Source: Tubulanus polymorphus
Lineage: Eukaryota > Nemertea > Palaeonemertea > Tubulaniformes > Tubulanidae
DNA length: 64,000 nt
Assembly: GCF_964204645.1 (NCBI RefSeq)
Contig: NC_134026.1
Coordinates: forward strand, 992,001 to 1,056,000
Direction: 5' to 3'
Part shown: positions 1 to 12,230 of the stretch, piece by piece
Position numbering within the stretch: the first letter of the stretch is position 1
How the letters are laid out: each line of letters opens with the position of its first letter
The notes under the pieces: model-generated
Told to the model about the DNA's origin: nothing
Database searches by the model: none
What the model saw: only the letters and a program-made list of their open reading frames with translations
Translations under genes and position numbers: made by a program

Positions 1-1309
1 TTTATGGTTATTTGTTTTGTTTATTACTAACTGATCTGATAGAACACTTAAAACAACAACAGAAAATCTCAAGAGGTTGGGAAACACAGAGAAGGTTGTT
101 CTATAAAAGAATAACCTTTAATAATTAGATTAAGTTGATAGGAAAAAATTCCTGATGACGGAGCCCTATATTAACTTATTGTTTGTTGGTTTTGTTTATT
201 TTTTTATTACTTATAGTTTTATTTGTTTTTTTTATATTATTCATTTTGTTATGTTGTTTTGTTTATTTTTTAAAATTATGTTCTCTGTATTTTGTACTAT
301 TTATTACTATTTACATCAGGAATTTTTTACTGGTGAGATTATGGGCTCACTTAAAAAAGTGCTACAAATTCACTGCTGCACCTAAATAATAGTTTTAATA
401 TTAAACACCCCGATTTGAAGTTAAGTGATCATTGAAAGCCACTCAACCTTATGATATGGATGACAATGAAAGAAGTTAAAACAGCTATAAACAAAATTAA
501 AACGATCAAAATTATTGCTGGCCATTATTATTTATTCCTTTATATTACATTATTCCTAGTATTACCTCTCATACCTATGTGGATACAATGAACTATGATA
601 CAAGTTTCATATAACTAGCTAGGATCACCTGCATGGAAGCACAATTCTAAACTATGTGAAAATCAAGATATTCTACTCATTAGTCAAATCGCTTTAACAG
701 GCCTTAAAATTATGGCATCAAAAAATAAATCAACACTTTGGTATATAAACTTATTATTTGTACACAGAACACTGCCTAATATTATACGGTTTCCTTAACT
801 ATACGTGATGATATTCGGGGGGCGAAGCCAGTTTGGACTGAAGGCCCAGCCCTTCACTTTTTGGCCAAGGAATCATTTTCAAAACATCTTTATTCAAAAC
901 CCATTAACTTGCTTGGTGAGTTTAGGAGTCCAAAGTAATTATGTACCAACTTCCTTTATTGGGTTTAAAAGTTGCAACTGTTTAACTGACTACGCTCTCC
1001 CTTTTGAACATTTAGGCTATGCAAATCATTAAATTATTTTCACTCTCAGGAAATATAAAATGAATCACTTTTTCTAAGATTAATGATTTCTTAAACTGAA
1101 GAAAATGTTTAGACTGGTTGCCTGTCCCATTCAATATTGTAAAGTCAATCCAGGTTTAATTGTAAGTGTGATATGTATTTTAATTTCAGAATGATAACAA
1201 CATCATGCAGTAATCAAAGAGAATAAAGAATCAGCACTAGCTGTCATGAAATGAGATTCAAATAACAGGCGGTGAAACTCCTTGATTCTGATAAACTCAT
1301 CATCATCAG
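1..1309. other. Intergenic DNA, no gene seen
   Basis: AT-rich sequence. The short open frames here, including one at 805-1032, lack splice context, codon bias or recognisable motifs. A copy of a small dispersed motif (AGACTGGTTGCC followed by a CAAT-rich stretch) lies near 1111-1137; a related inverted copy is at about 1731-1755 and another at about 38039-38062. Confidence 0.5.
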
Positions 1310-1417
1310 TTACATCAGCAAGCGCCGCTGCGCCAAGATGTTGTGTACTGTATTTCTCCACTGCTCACGATCTGATAAACTGATGAGGTTTAAAGAGCTG
1401 GATTCTGTGAATAACTG
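1310..1417 (-). pseudogene. Possible LINE reverse-transcriptase C-terminal relic
   Basis: The minus strand reads 35 codons in frame to a TAA stop and contains a tail of the form SLSDREQWRNTVHN. A short basic tail with an aspartate-arginine-x-x-tryptophan-arginine core just before the stop is typical of the end of ORF2 in several LINE clades. Nothing of the catalytic domain remains nearby. The region is too short to assign a clade, and a chance match cannot be excluded. Confidence 0.3.
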
Positions 1418-2594
1418 CACTAGCGAACCTTCAATTTGAATTGTGATTGGATTATCTGTCTGGTCGAGACATGGTCTTTATGATTCTAAAGACACTATCA
1501 TTCAAATCAGGGATATCAGGATCGTCCCAATTTGTCGATAAAAAAAACTACTGTTCTATGTCATGAAATACGCAGTGTCATTGCTTATTCTCTTGTCAAT
1601 TGCTTATTCTCTTGTCAGGGGCTGAACAAGATTTTGTACCAGAAGTGAACAATAAATATTGAATTCAGTGAAAAAGAATTGGTCGTGATGAATTTTATAA
1701 TCGATTTCTAGCAAAGTCAACATTGACATTGCAACATTGACCGGCAACCAGTCTAAGAGCCATCCGATATTCAAAATTACTGTATAAGGTGCAGTTAATA
1801 ATCGACGCTAAATGTTCATTTAAAATAGCCACTTTTATAGAAATTATAATCTCATATCCGTAGAAGCAGGTGTTTGTGATCACTGACACACTATACGATC
1901 GAATGTCCCGGGTTCGAATCTAGATACGGTAAAGCTTGTTGGTCGTCTCGCTTTTTTTAGCCTACTCGTTTCATCGCTAAAGTTTGCTAACTGATATTCC
2001 ACCGTTTGAAAATAATTTCCATTCGGACTGACTCCAGACTAACACCAAAACTATTCAACAACAAAACTTCATTTCAACACGGCGAGATTTATTAATTGAC
2101 GTTCGCTATAACGCGGCACTCTGGAAAAGATCAGCCAAATCTTACGGTTTAAGCTATTTAATGATTCATAAATGCAAAACAGTTTTAAAATATCACAGAT
2201 TTATTTGGGCTATTCACGACAAAACGTGTAAAAATTCACCACCACACAAACGTCAAAGATGGGACACTTTATACTTAGATACTTTATAGACAATTAAACT
2301 TGATTTCTAAGAAATTTCTAGAATCTTAATTTGTCGTTGCAATTAAGTAGATTTACATAATTAGCAGTTAAAAAACAACGGTTTTAAAGAAGCGCTCTAG
2401 ATAATGCTAAAAATCATTATACCGTACAGCTTAAAAATTGTTTAGAATCACTTTGGATGCAGTTTTGAAAAAAAAACTTTTGAATATCAAAATAAATTCA
2501 CACTAAGAAATGAAATGAAACTACGTGATTTAGAAAAGGCTGGCGCCCAGAAAAACGGATATATGAAAGTAGAAATCGATAATAAAACAACATA
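1418..2594. other. Intergenic DNA downstream of the THEG-like gene
   Basis: AT-rich. This should include the 3' untranslated region of the minus-strand THEG-like gene ending at 2595. An inverted copy of the AGACTGGTTGCC repeat lies near 1731-1755. A tRNA B-box-like GGTTCGAATC at about 1911 has no matching A box and was not called. No convincing gene. Confidence 0.45.
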
Positions 2595-4264
2595 TCATCG
2601 TTGAATAGGTTGCGCTAGTTCTTCTGTTCGTCTGCTACAAGAACCTTTCTTCGCTGTTTCCTTGACGATGAACGCATCCGGATCAAACTGTAAATGATCC
2701 ATTGTAGCACGAACGATCGGTACGCTCAACTCGTTTGTCCGGGCGCTAGCCACTGCCATACGAGCACCTCGTGAAACCGGCCACGCTGGGTCGTCTCGAT
2801 TCGCCACGTATCCTTCAACGACTCCTTTTGATTTTGAAAGATCGGTGGTTCTCTGTGTGGCCGTAGCCGTTTTAGCCGCGCCTGCAACCTGTATCGATGA
2901 AACAATAAATATCAGTAGAAAAAAACGCAAAAAGCTGATGAAAATTGCGCAGAAAACGAAACGAGCACCTTACCGGCCAGATTGGATCCCTGAAAGGTCC
3001 GTCAGGTTTATTTTTAGGGGTTGATAATCGTTCAATTCGATCGCTAGGGGACGCCAGCATAGCAGCACGAGGAATAATAGTTTGAATAGGGCGGGCACCG
3101 AGGAAATCTGGATGGTTCGTTTTCGGAGTAGCGAGACGTTCTAGATGTGGACTTTCTTTTGCATTTTTACTTGCCCTGCTAACTTGCCAGAGCGGGCTCG
3201 ATCGCCCACAACTGTAGAAAAACATCGCCCTAAAATAAGAATGAAATATACAGTCTTCCTCTTAATCATTTCTGCATGCTGTTTGGCCGTATGAGGCATA
3301 GATGCTGATACGTACCTATCCGGTTGAAATTCCTTAGGCGCAACTTTGAATTTGGCCAGATGTCCCACTCTCTCGGAACAATTAGCATTCTTAGCCGATG
3401 GACTGACATCCCACAAAACCGACGAACGGCCGCAACTGTACACATAATGATCTCTGAAAGTTAAATCACGAAAAAATTAAGCGCGAAATGATTTATTTTG
3501 CTCACATCCAAAGGAACTGCACCGAAAGTTGTATTTGATACTTGCCTGTTAATACGAATTCCAGTCATAAAGTCTTTCTTTGGTTCTGCTAGCTGTAATA
3601 CTCGAGGTGATGGTTCGGCCTTCTTGGCGTTTTCTGACACCGTCCACAGCATATCCTGAGTACCCCACATTACTCTTGGGCTGTTTGAAAAATAGTTAAT
3701 TCATCGTGTCATTCAACCATATCATTTCATATGAATAAATACACATATAACTATGTGGATATATATATGTGGATATTCGTTAAGATTTTGTAGTCACCTG
3801 TAACTGGTCGCCCATATTGCTTTTGATTCCTTCGGTCGAGACAATGTAATAAGGCGGTCCCTAATAAGAACAAGTTAAATCATTCTTTATTGCAATAAAG
3901 CTGGGGTTTCGAATATAGCAGTAATTTTGTTTCTAATAGTGCAGTATTGATAGAAATATCTGAAATTTAACAATAATGTCTACCGTGTATTTGCCTCCGC
4001 AGAACGCCGAACTGGAAAAGTAAATAAGCATTATGATTAACGAATGAACATAAAATGAGAGTTTTTTGGAAAAGTCAAATGTAACCTCGAGTGTAAAAAC
4101 TCTTGAACGGATCTCTTAGAGATAAACAGAGTTTTCTGCATAACCAACCGAAGTAGCAAGTTTCAAATACCTGCTTTGTCTTTGTCATTAACAACAAAAG
4201 AGACTACTCTTCCTTGTTGGATGTCGGGCAGACGGCATTCTACTTTCACCGTCGTGTCCATCAT
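2595..4264 (-). CDS. THEG: THEG/SPMAP2-like sperm microtubule-associated protein, seven coding exons
   Basis: Exons (minus): 4264-4171, 4011-3984, 3860-3798, 3680-3546, 3453-3316, 3229-2974 and 2888-2595. Their lengths sum to 1008 nt, 335 residues plus TGA, and the frame stays open through every junction. At least seven THEG repeats are visible: short units with a leucine-alanine/serine-x-proline-lysine core (LSRPK, LAEPK, LSTPK, LATPK) spaced by tryptophan- or serine-containing linkers such as AIWATSY and VLWDVSPSAKNA. In mammals THEG proteins are made in spermatids and associate with sperm flagellar microtubules; a sperm or ciliary role here is inferred from the family. Intron 4 has a GC donor (AG|GCAAGT), the others GT. 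Exon 2 is only 28 nt. The chosen ATG (4264) is followed directly by a second ATG (4261). The vertebrate paralogue it matches best (THEG or THEGL) is undecided. Confidence 0.85.
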
Positions 4265-6829
4265 ATCCAATAATTCCCCACAAACAACAGAACACAACTT
4301 ATTAACTTTATGTCAACTTCGATAATGAATGTGTGATTCTTATGTGTTTGACCGGGTTGGCAGACGAACACGACTTGGGGGCAGACACGCGCGAAAAAAT
4401 CCCCAAAGTATCGATGATCCAGTTTCGGCGATACCGAGTATTTATTCAAATATGATTTTAAGGAGTATATATGATTTAAGGACGGTACGATGTGGCGGTG
4501 ATTTGAGATTTAGACAGTATTTTCGACGTCGACCGACAAAAATAAGTGGCACGCATAAATTTCAGCAATTATTGGTCGCACTGTCATAGTTCGAAAAACC
4601 GTTAAACATATCGTCTCGGTATTAAGTATACATTATTTGCCCATTTAATGATATACATGAACACCTGAAATTGTTTGTGATAATATTTGACTTATTTTAT
4701 TTCGCCACGAGTGTAACACTTGCCCGCTTTTAGGTGGCGGTCATTTTTCGTGGTTCGGTGACCATAAAAAGCTGTTCATTGAATGAATGTATTTTCGAGG
4801 GCTTAATGGCCGAAGGCTTCTAGTGATTTTCGGGGTTTGCTTGAGGTCATTCGAAAATCTTCCAAAAGTATCTCGTCAATCATAAGACTAATATTTATGA
4901 ATTGATTTATTTACTTTGAGATTAAAATGAGTATCATTCTTTGGTGCTTGATTTGTTATTGTATTCGACAAGATTTAAAATAGAATTTCCCTCAGTGTTC
5001 GGCTAATATAAGCCCATGTGAAAAATAAGAGTGAGATTAAAAATCAAAAGAGAATTCGGCGGAGAGTTTACCAGTTTGTGGACCTGGAATCGTCCTTGGT
5101 AACGGAAACATTGATATGAATATCTATGCAGTAATTTTGTTCCACTGTGTTTTATATAATGAGCCTGACAACAGATTCAACTATACTAATTATTACCTTC
5201 TTCTATAATATCCGTCATCATGTAGTTTATTTTCTAGTTCTTGACGACAATTCAAGGCAAGGTTTGATGTTGTCACGTATGAAGATAACCCATTTCATAC
5301 ACGTATGGAATATATATATATATATATATATATAAATATATATACGTGATATATGATATTCGGTATTTTTACCTGAGCAACTCCTTGCGACTAGGTAAAT
5401 TGAAATACAATGACACTAAGACAATTCCCGCTGAGCGCTTGATTTACACGGGAAAGAAATAACTATGAAACTCATTCTTGATGAATAAGGCATTATTCCT
5501 AATCTACACTCTTATTTTCACTTTTACTTCTCTACGGACCTGTTTTAACATAGTCCCAGAAAAGTTAGTGTTTCGTTCCATAATATAACTACGTTTTATT
5601 TTTCGTGTTCTTTGTGCCATTGACGGCTCGTTTGACTTCCAAAAGACATTTCACACAAGTCAAAATACTACCTGCTGGTCGAGTCTGGAAGCTCTAACCT
5701 AAATAGTATATTCAGTACACTACTCGTTATGAAAGCGTAAGGAAATTGGCAATCCGGGCGCTAAACTTTGATTAATTGATGAATTTGAAAAATTGTAATA
5801 TTTTTTTGTATAATACCTCGAGTGAAAAATTGATTTGGATACTGTTATTCTAAATAAATAAGGCTGAATTAATGCACTGTAAAAATATTAGATTTCCGTG
5901 AAACAGACGCGTTTAAATCTATATACGACACCATAGTACATACATTTACTGAAAAAAAATGTGAATTTCCCAATAAATATCAGCAATGTTTTATCTAAAA
6001 CATGGGAAATTAGATTGTGGTTTGGTGTACCGATTTGATAACGCGATAATGCAGTGCATACATCATATAGTTACTTATACAATCAATTTACCAACAGTAA
6101 TGGGAGCCATTATCAAATATTTAAACCCGTTTCTGATAGATACCTTACATAGAACCGTTGTATAATTGATTAGTCACCTAGACACACGTTCCCTATATTT
6201 ACATGGACTATATACACGAAACAAAGATCTCCATGGTAAAACCAGTCGTTAATCTGACGAAATCCTAAATGTAAATTGTTGGAAACTAGAAGAGTTTCGA
6301 TTCACAAAGAATTTGATTGATCGAAATTTTGGAAAATACGCCGAGTTGATGTAATTTAAAACAGCTATTTCCCTTTTTGAATCGTTGGGCTCCGGACAAA
6401 ACATGCGGCATGATGATGGCTTTGATTACAAGCTGAAATTGTTCTGTGTTTTTGTATGTCCGCAGAGTTTGATCGCAGACAACATTCCACGCAATATCGC
6501 AATTAATTTTCACGCTGTTGTTTATGATGTTTGTAATGTATAATTATGGCATCGATTGATCATGAAAAGCGATATATGCGTTTCAATTTTTTTCCTTCTT
6601 GTATTCAGACAATACATCAACATGTAATGATGAATTGCGTGTTTATGCATTGCCGAGGAATTTTCATTAACCGACCAATAAAAATAACGCCATTTTTTTC
6701 GATAGGTCTCAAGCCGTGGCAAGATCTCACTGATGCGTATCAACAACAGTAAATTCACAACAGAATTTATGAATTTTGATGTCAAATGAAGTATTACTAA
6801 AAACAAAAGTGTAAAATCAAAGAACTCAC
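4265..6829. other. Intergenic DNA, with a TA microsatellite
   Basis: Upstream region of the THEG-like gene and AT-rich spacer. A (TA)n tract occupies about 5310-5345. Several open frames on both strands (4329-4589, 5147-5335, 6286-6513) lack motif or splice support. An AG at about 6748 (minus strand) could be the acceptor of an exon continuing the coding-like patch at 6830-7100, but the continuation is not convincing. Confidence 0.4.
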
Positions 6830-7100
6830 CTCTCGTACTACCCATTAAGTACGAATTTTGGTCTAATCTGTTAAGCGGACAATCATACCAGCGCCTATCA
6901 CTGCTATATTTGATAGCGTGACTGGTGGACTGTGATACTGTTTGGTTACCATAGAACAAGAGGTGTCATAACCACCTTGACACCTTAGATGCAGTCTTTG
7001 TGACGTCAACAGTCCTGTTGTCATCAGTAACGCGTAGTAGAAATTTTTGATGAATTCAGGAATACCAGTTCGGCAGTTTTTGGTTTGTATCTGGACATGC
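6830..7100 (-). other. Coding-like patch, possible exon(s) of an unidentified gene
   Basis: Two overlapping minus frames are open. One reads a segment ending with DRRWYDCPLNRLDQNSYLMG and then meets a good splice donor (AGAG|GTGAGT) at 6830/6829. A plausible acceptor lies just upstream (AAACAG, about 6940). The SH-x5-DRRW pattern recalls dermatopontin repeats, but spacing to the next cysteine differs, so I do not assign the family. No start codon or confident partner exons were found. It may be a fragment of a decayed gene. Confidence 0.28.
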
Positions 7101-7814
7101 AACTAACCGAATGAAAGATAACTCCAAAGTTGAATTTAACCTAGCCTGAGATTGTGGAACTGCGTGTCGGTCGATCTAACTCAATAATAGTCCCCATCCT
7201 AACATCGAGTTCACGTTCAATAAGAGAACCATTCTCTAGGTTGATATTCGATACAAATCGATCTCGTGTATCAGAAATAGATGTGATAGGAAATCACTCT
7301 GTATAGTTCAGTCAGACGGCCAATATGACGTAATCTGACGTTGCACTAATAACCTGATAGCATAAATTTCTCAAATCATAATACATTGAGCTACGCATAC
7401 GGCCAAGCGTCTTGTTTCACTAATAAAAAAAAACACGTTTTTCACAAGGAAGAATGTTTTCCTTGCCGCCTTCGCCGTTGGGCTTTAAAAGTGTCTAGCA
7501 ATTGAATATCATGGGTTTAGCCAAGCCTTCTTTATGATCGTGGTAAAGAACTTGGTTTGATGAGATTTTTCCGATTCTTTGGTTTCTTTGATAACGTCCT
7601 GAGGCACATACAAGTATATTCACAGCAAGCTATTGAAGCGGCTATTTTTTATTACGTTGAAAATCAATATCTCTTTTCCTGTAAGTGTTTGCTTATCAGA
7701 AGACTCAATTAGTGAATACATTAGCGATAAAACTAGAATGATATTTCGTTCCTATCGAGTAGTTTTTAGTTGGTCACATTTTTTTTTGCGGTGCACGGAT
7801 TATAAACAATAACA

Positions 7815-9685
7815 ATGCATTTGTGTGAGTAGAATTCTAATATTAACAAAAACTTCGAACATGAATGCAACATTTCGATTGATAACTTCAAGTAAAAAAA
7901 CCAGGTAAATTTACGTAATGATTTTCAAGAGGTTGAAGAAATTAATTCAAGAAATATTTCTAATACATTTTTCAGCGATGATAAGTTTTTGCCTCGCTAC
8001 GTGTGTGTTCAGCGCATTTGCGACATATATTCCAAAAACTGTGGCCAAGAATCAAAGTTCGTTAACGTTAGAAAAGCGAATGGACCCGGCGACTGCAATC
8101 TCTATAGCTTTACCGATCATCAAAGCGATCGTTACTCCATTTGTGGAGATGATATTCGGCAAACTGTTCGGACCAAAAAACTACGTAGATGTATGTATTT
8201 ACTTCACAAAAACCTGTTTGAATCTATTGAGTAAATATGATGAAACATCGATTGAGACAGATTGGTTGCAGTCTTTATGAGAAACAATTATATGAATACG
8301 ATTTCTGGCTATATCAACAAGTATAAAGTTTTCGCCATTTATTATATAATGGAATTTATCTTTTGGATGAATGTGTGTGTGATTGTAGCGGTGCGCGGTG
8401 AGCTGACACTTTTTACACGAATTTTGTCATTGTCATCATTACTCCTCTAATATATCTATATATGTATTTATCTATAAAATGCGTGTTTGATTTCAATCTA
8501 AATAAATATCATTAATAAAGAGGTACAATATTGAAGATTCAATTTTGTGTGGAACTTTTATAAATGATTGAAACATTTCTATTACGGAAATTATTTCAGG
8601 ATATGTTGACAGGAAGAGCTATACGGATTTATACCAATGAAGATGGATCGGTAAAAGTGTTGGACAGAGCTAGTGGTGTATCTGTTAAAGCTAAGTCAGA
8701 AAACAAAGAAGTGCGTATGAATCGTTAAGATGTGTGTGGTCGGCGATACTACTGCGTCGCAAGCCTTACGCCTGTCCATTCTGCAGGATGATAATGGTAT
8801 CTTTTTGTCCCGATCTCCTTTTCAGGAAGCCGTTGAAGAAGCTTGCGAGAAGCTTATCACGAAACTGTTAGAGTTGGAAATCATGTCAATTTATGATCTG
8901 AAAATACCATTCACTACAACTACGACAGCTAGTATGTAGCACTTTAGACTTTTAACATCTGTGACACTTTTCAATGACATGCTTTTGGCGGTAAATCGCC
9001 ATAGAACTGTTTGCTAACATTTCTTTGCAAACACGAATCCGTTCGATTTTTCGATGGACAAAAATTAAAAGATGCTGTTAGTGAATGCCTTTCGATCGCC
9101 ACAAATATCGTTTCCCCTTCACAATGCGTAGAACTCAAATCAATCTTTTTGATTTGAGTTCTATGAACATTGTAAATAACTGGTCATTTTTATAGTTGAT
9201 ACTTTAACGATGAATTTCGATGTGTATAATGAGTTTGCTTACAGCTCCGTGTCACAATACACACCATCTACAATACTGCGAGAACTTGAAGAAAAGCGGA
9301 TTTTGTGCTACAGGTCACGTGAATAGCAAATTCTCCCATATGGTTTGCTACAAAACCTGCACGTAAGTAGAAATTAGAATTCCAATGATTGGGTTAAAAG
9401 TGCTTACTTTTTTTCTTATCTTATAAATACATGATCTATATCGGCGGTGACGGAAAAGGCTGGAAAATGGCGTTTCCGGAGATATGACAAAACACTTAGT
9501 AAAATTCCGCCCTAATAGTTTCCACACGAAATTTCTCTAATTCGTTCAATGTCCCTCGCAACTGACAACTATTCAATGTGTCTATTTCACTGATTAGCAC
9601 GGACGTGGTCCATATGTGTTAATCATAGGGAGAGTCTTTCAACTTGTTAATTCCAACATTTCGTTTCATTTCCAGGGGTTGTTAG
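7815..9685 (+). CDS. Secreted ShKT-domain protein A (cluster member 1), six coding exons
   Basis: Exons 7815-7824, 7976-8190, 8600-8710, 8826-8931, 9245-9362 and 9676-9685 total 570 nt (189 residues plus TAG). The first and last coding exons are 10 nt each. Order: signal peptide (about residues 1-20, hydrophobic), a short propeptide-like stretch ending in a dibasic EKR, a hydrophobic segment starting DPATA with repeated proline-phenylalanine and IFG motifs, a module with GRAIR, a helical module with a single cysteine (EEACEKL), a threonine run (TTTTT), then a ShKT domain. The six ShKT cysteines follow C-x7-C-x8-C-x13-C-x3-C-x2-C, with the sixth encoded in the last mini-exon. ShKT domains occur in cnidarian and worm potassium-channel toxins and in many non-toxic secreted proteins. 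The N-terminal modules are not recognised, so function is unknown. An AATAAA lies at 9903-9908. It is convergent with gene B. Confidence 0.72.
9121..9173. repeat. Short perfect hairpin in intron 4 of ShKT gene A
   Basis: A perfect stem of about 15 bp (TAGAACTCAAATCAA against its complement) with a five-base loop, extended by an imperfect ACAATG/CATTGT outer pair. It is too short for a typical animal pre-miRNA and looks more like a tiny foldback element. It is not in the corresponding introns of genes B and C as far as I can see. Confidence 0.5.
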
Positions 9686-10024
9686 CAGCAGCCGATGTTT
9701 AGTGAGACGACAGACGTTATATCAAAATCTCACGCAGAAAACAAGCTGTTTATGTTTATGATTTAACTGTAAAGTTAGACAAATATAATGAACCGAGTCG
9801 CAGGTTCGTCGGCTGTAATCGTCTTCATCGATTTTTTTCAAATTATTTTTCTGCATTATTTCGAATCAAGAGTTAGATGCATAGGATCAGGAATCAAGAA
9901 TGAATAAACAATAATGAATATTAAACGGTTCGAGTCAAAGCCCTGTCCAGGACTCAAGTAACAATTTTACTGAGGAATCAAGATGATCGACAGAAATTTC
10001 GTGTCTAGTTTCTTTTAATTGTTA
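9686..10024. other. Spacer between convergent ShKT genes A and B
   Basis: Contains the 3' untranslated region of gene A with an AATAAA at 9903-9908, and the 3' end of the minus-strand gene B. Coding regions are only 339 bp apart, so the two transcripts may end very close together or overlap. Confidence 0.5.
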
Positions 10025-11287
10025 TTAGGATAGTCCAGCTTGCAAAGCTTTCAGCTGTTCCAGTAGAGATAGGTTTTTCTCATCTTGAGTCGGTCTGTCA
10101 CAACCACTGCAAATAGATAACCGTATTGATGATTATTGCTGATCGATGAAAAAAGAAACATTCGGCTTGTGAGGGAATGAAAACTGAATCTGAACTGAAT
10201 CAATATTCTCGATTCTTCTTACCAGGTCTCATAGCAGTTGTGCATCATGAATTCCCAGAAGGCGCTACCGTGTTCACAGTAACCTTTAGCTTGGTAGTCA
10301 TTGCACATACTTCGTACCATGTTATTATGACAAGGTTCTGTGCAAGAAAAGACAGCGGTCAAATTTAAATTATCAGAAACAGAGTACGACTGTAGTTTTA
10401 ACGGTTGTTTCGCTTACTGGTCGTGGTAGTTGTCGGTACTGGAATTCCTAGGTTTTCTGGTGATAGAACACCGAGTGTCAGGAGTTTCGTCACCAGTTCT
10501 TCGCAGGCTTTGCCCACTGCTTGCTGAATATATGAAGATTCTATATGTAAGATTTTAAATAGCTCGATGAGGGAGAGCCCTCCTTTTGATCAAACATTGA
10601 ATTTCATTTGATAGATACATTTGATGCCGTTTCGACAGGAAGCCAGCAAGCTTAATTAGTTTATTAGTACCTCTGCAGATGGGAATTGTCCATCAGCCAT
10701 TGAAATGGAAATTCCAGTTCCTCTGTCCTTTACTGTACATCCAGTTTCACCAATCTTCGTAACTCTGATAGCACGTCCAGCAAGTATATCCTAAACATTA
10801 AGAACCCGACTTGTGTTCAATAGCTAATCCATTCATTAGAGGCATATCAAATTGAGTTGTTGTCTTCAGGTGCAGAACGTTATTTCCTATACTCACGTCG
10901 GCATACTTGTTATCGCCAAATATAACATCGAATATTTTTCCGACGAATGGCACCACGGCGTCTTTTACGAACGGGATAGCGAATTTTGCAATTTGAGCCG
11001 CAGTAGCCGGATCAATGGCACTCGTGGCCGGCATGTAGGCAGAGAAAGCACAAACCACGAAGCCCAGTGCCACTAAACCTACAAATTACAGCTAATAATT
11101 AAACTGTATTGAATACCAACCTCCCATCAATACATGTTGATTCGAATACAGCGCTTGTGTTCAATTTTGGAAGTAGATTTTGAAGTAAACATGATGATAC
11201 AAATGAATCATTCAGTGAGATAATTTAAAGAACTTTGCGACGGAATTGGAAGAAAAAATTGCTTAGAAAATACTCACTTATCTTCAT
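10025..11287 (-). CDS. Secreted ShKT-domain protein B (cluster member 2), six coding exons
   Basis: Exons (minus): 11287-11278, 11078-10897, 10790-10671, 10523-10418, 10337-10223 and 10106-10025, in total 615 nt, 204 residues plus TAA. The first coding exon is again 10 nt (M-K-I plus one base) and exon 4 is again 106 nt, as in A and C; all five intron phases match. Order: signal peptide ending around YMPATSA, hydrophobic segment starting IDPATA with KIFDVIFG, module with LAGRAIR, single-cysteine helical module (GKACEELV), PVPTTTTT linker, ShKT domain ending in the classic TCGC, then a 24-residue polar C-terminal tail that is absent from A. Secretion is inferred from the signal peptide. Function is unknown. 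It lies in tandem with gene C and convergent with A, which suggests local duplication with one inversion. Confidence 0.75.
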
Positions 11288-12230
11288 TTCGTCGCCGTTG
11301 GTTCTGATGAATTCAGACAATGAAAGAATTAAAACTGATAAAATGCATTACAGTTTTTGTTTTCAGGTTCGGAACGGAAGTTGTCTTATCTTATCGACAT
11401 ATATTTGTCTATAATTAATGATCCACCTTCGTTCATCAAATATCAGACTTCCATTTCACCGATAAAATTGTGCAAATAGTTGTCGAGCTGAGAGATGTGC
11501 AGATGACTTGCTGAATTTATAGGCCTAGTGTGTATTTAAATAACGCACGAGGATTCTTTTTCAGAGATTTTCTTATAAATTCAAAAAGAAAAAGTTTATT
11601 CGGTATTAATAGAACTTGAATCTGGCTGCAGTGGTTACGCAGTAGAGAACGTGAAAGTTTTAACTATTTTCTTAGAATCGTATTGTCTACGTTTAGCAGA
11701 ATTTCATTTGAATTACCTTTAATCAATGGTTCCCCGTCGGCGCCACTATGACTCACGATCAAGTGAAAGACTCTTAGGGTTGGTTCAGACTCCTGCACTG
11801 GTTTTCCTTATCATAAGTGGTATCCGTGGATAATGAAATAAAATTAACAGTTCTGAAGCTGCGCAAAGGTGTCAAGAGGTATTAAAAAGGTGGAGTGTAG
11901 TAAGTTGAAGATAGAGGAACCGTATGAATTTCATGAATGATACATTTATCGCCCCTGATATCACGTCCATGAAATTCATGAAATGATGTGGTTCATGTTC
12001 AGTGTCAGAAATCTATTGTTAACGATATTTGACACATATAGTCCGTTTTTATCCTAAAAGGTGAAAAAGACTTTACTAAATATCCAAAACTTTTCATGTT
12101 TTGAAAATTGTCGAAAAACGGATGATATTTATACCTCGGGATTCGCTATTATCCAACTGAAATATCATCAAAATCTAACGCGTGACAAAAAGTAAATGTA
12201 TCTGTTTTATTTATACAATAATATGAAGAA
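11288..12230. other. Spacer between ShKT genes B and C
   Basis: Holds the presumed promoter of gene B and the 3' end of gene C; a minus-strand AATAAA (12211-12206) lies about 20 bases past the stop of C. An imperfect inverted repeat (ATGAATTTCATGA and ATGAAATTCATGA) sits at about 11927-11985. No further paralogue or other gene was found here. Confidence 0.45.

Noticed and set aside
1900-1925. GGTTCGAATC, tRNA B-box-like
   Set aside because: No A box upstream and no stems; single short match.
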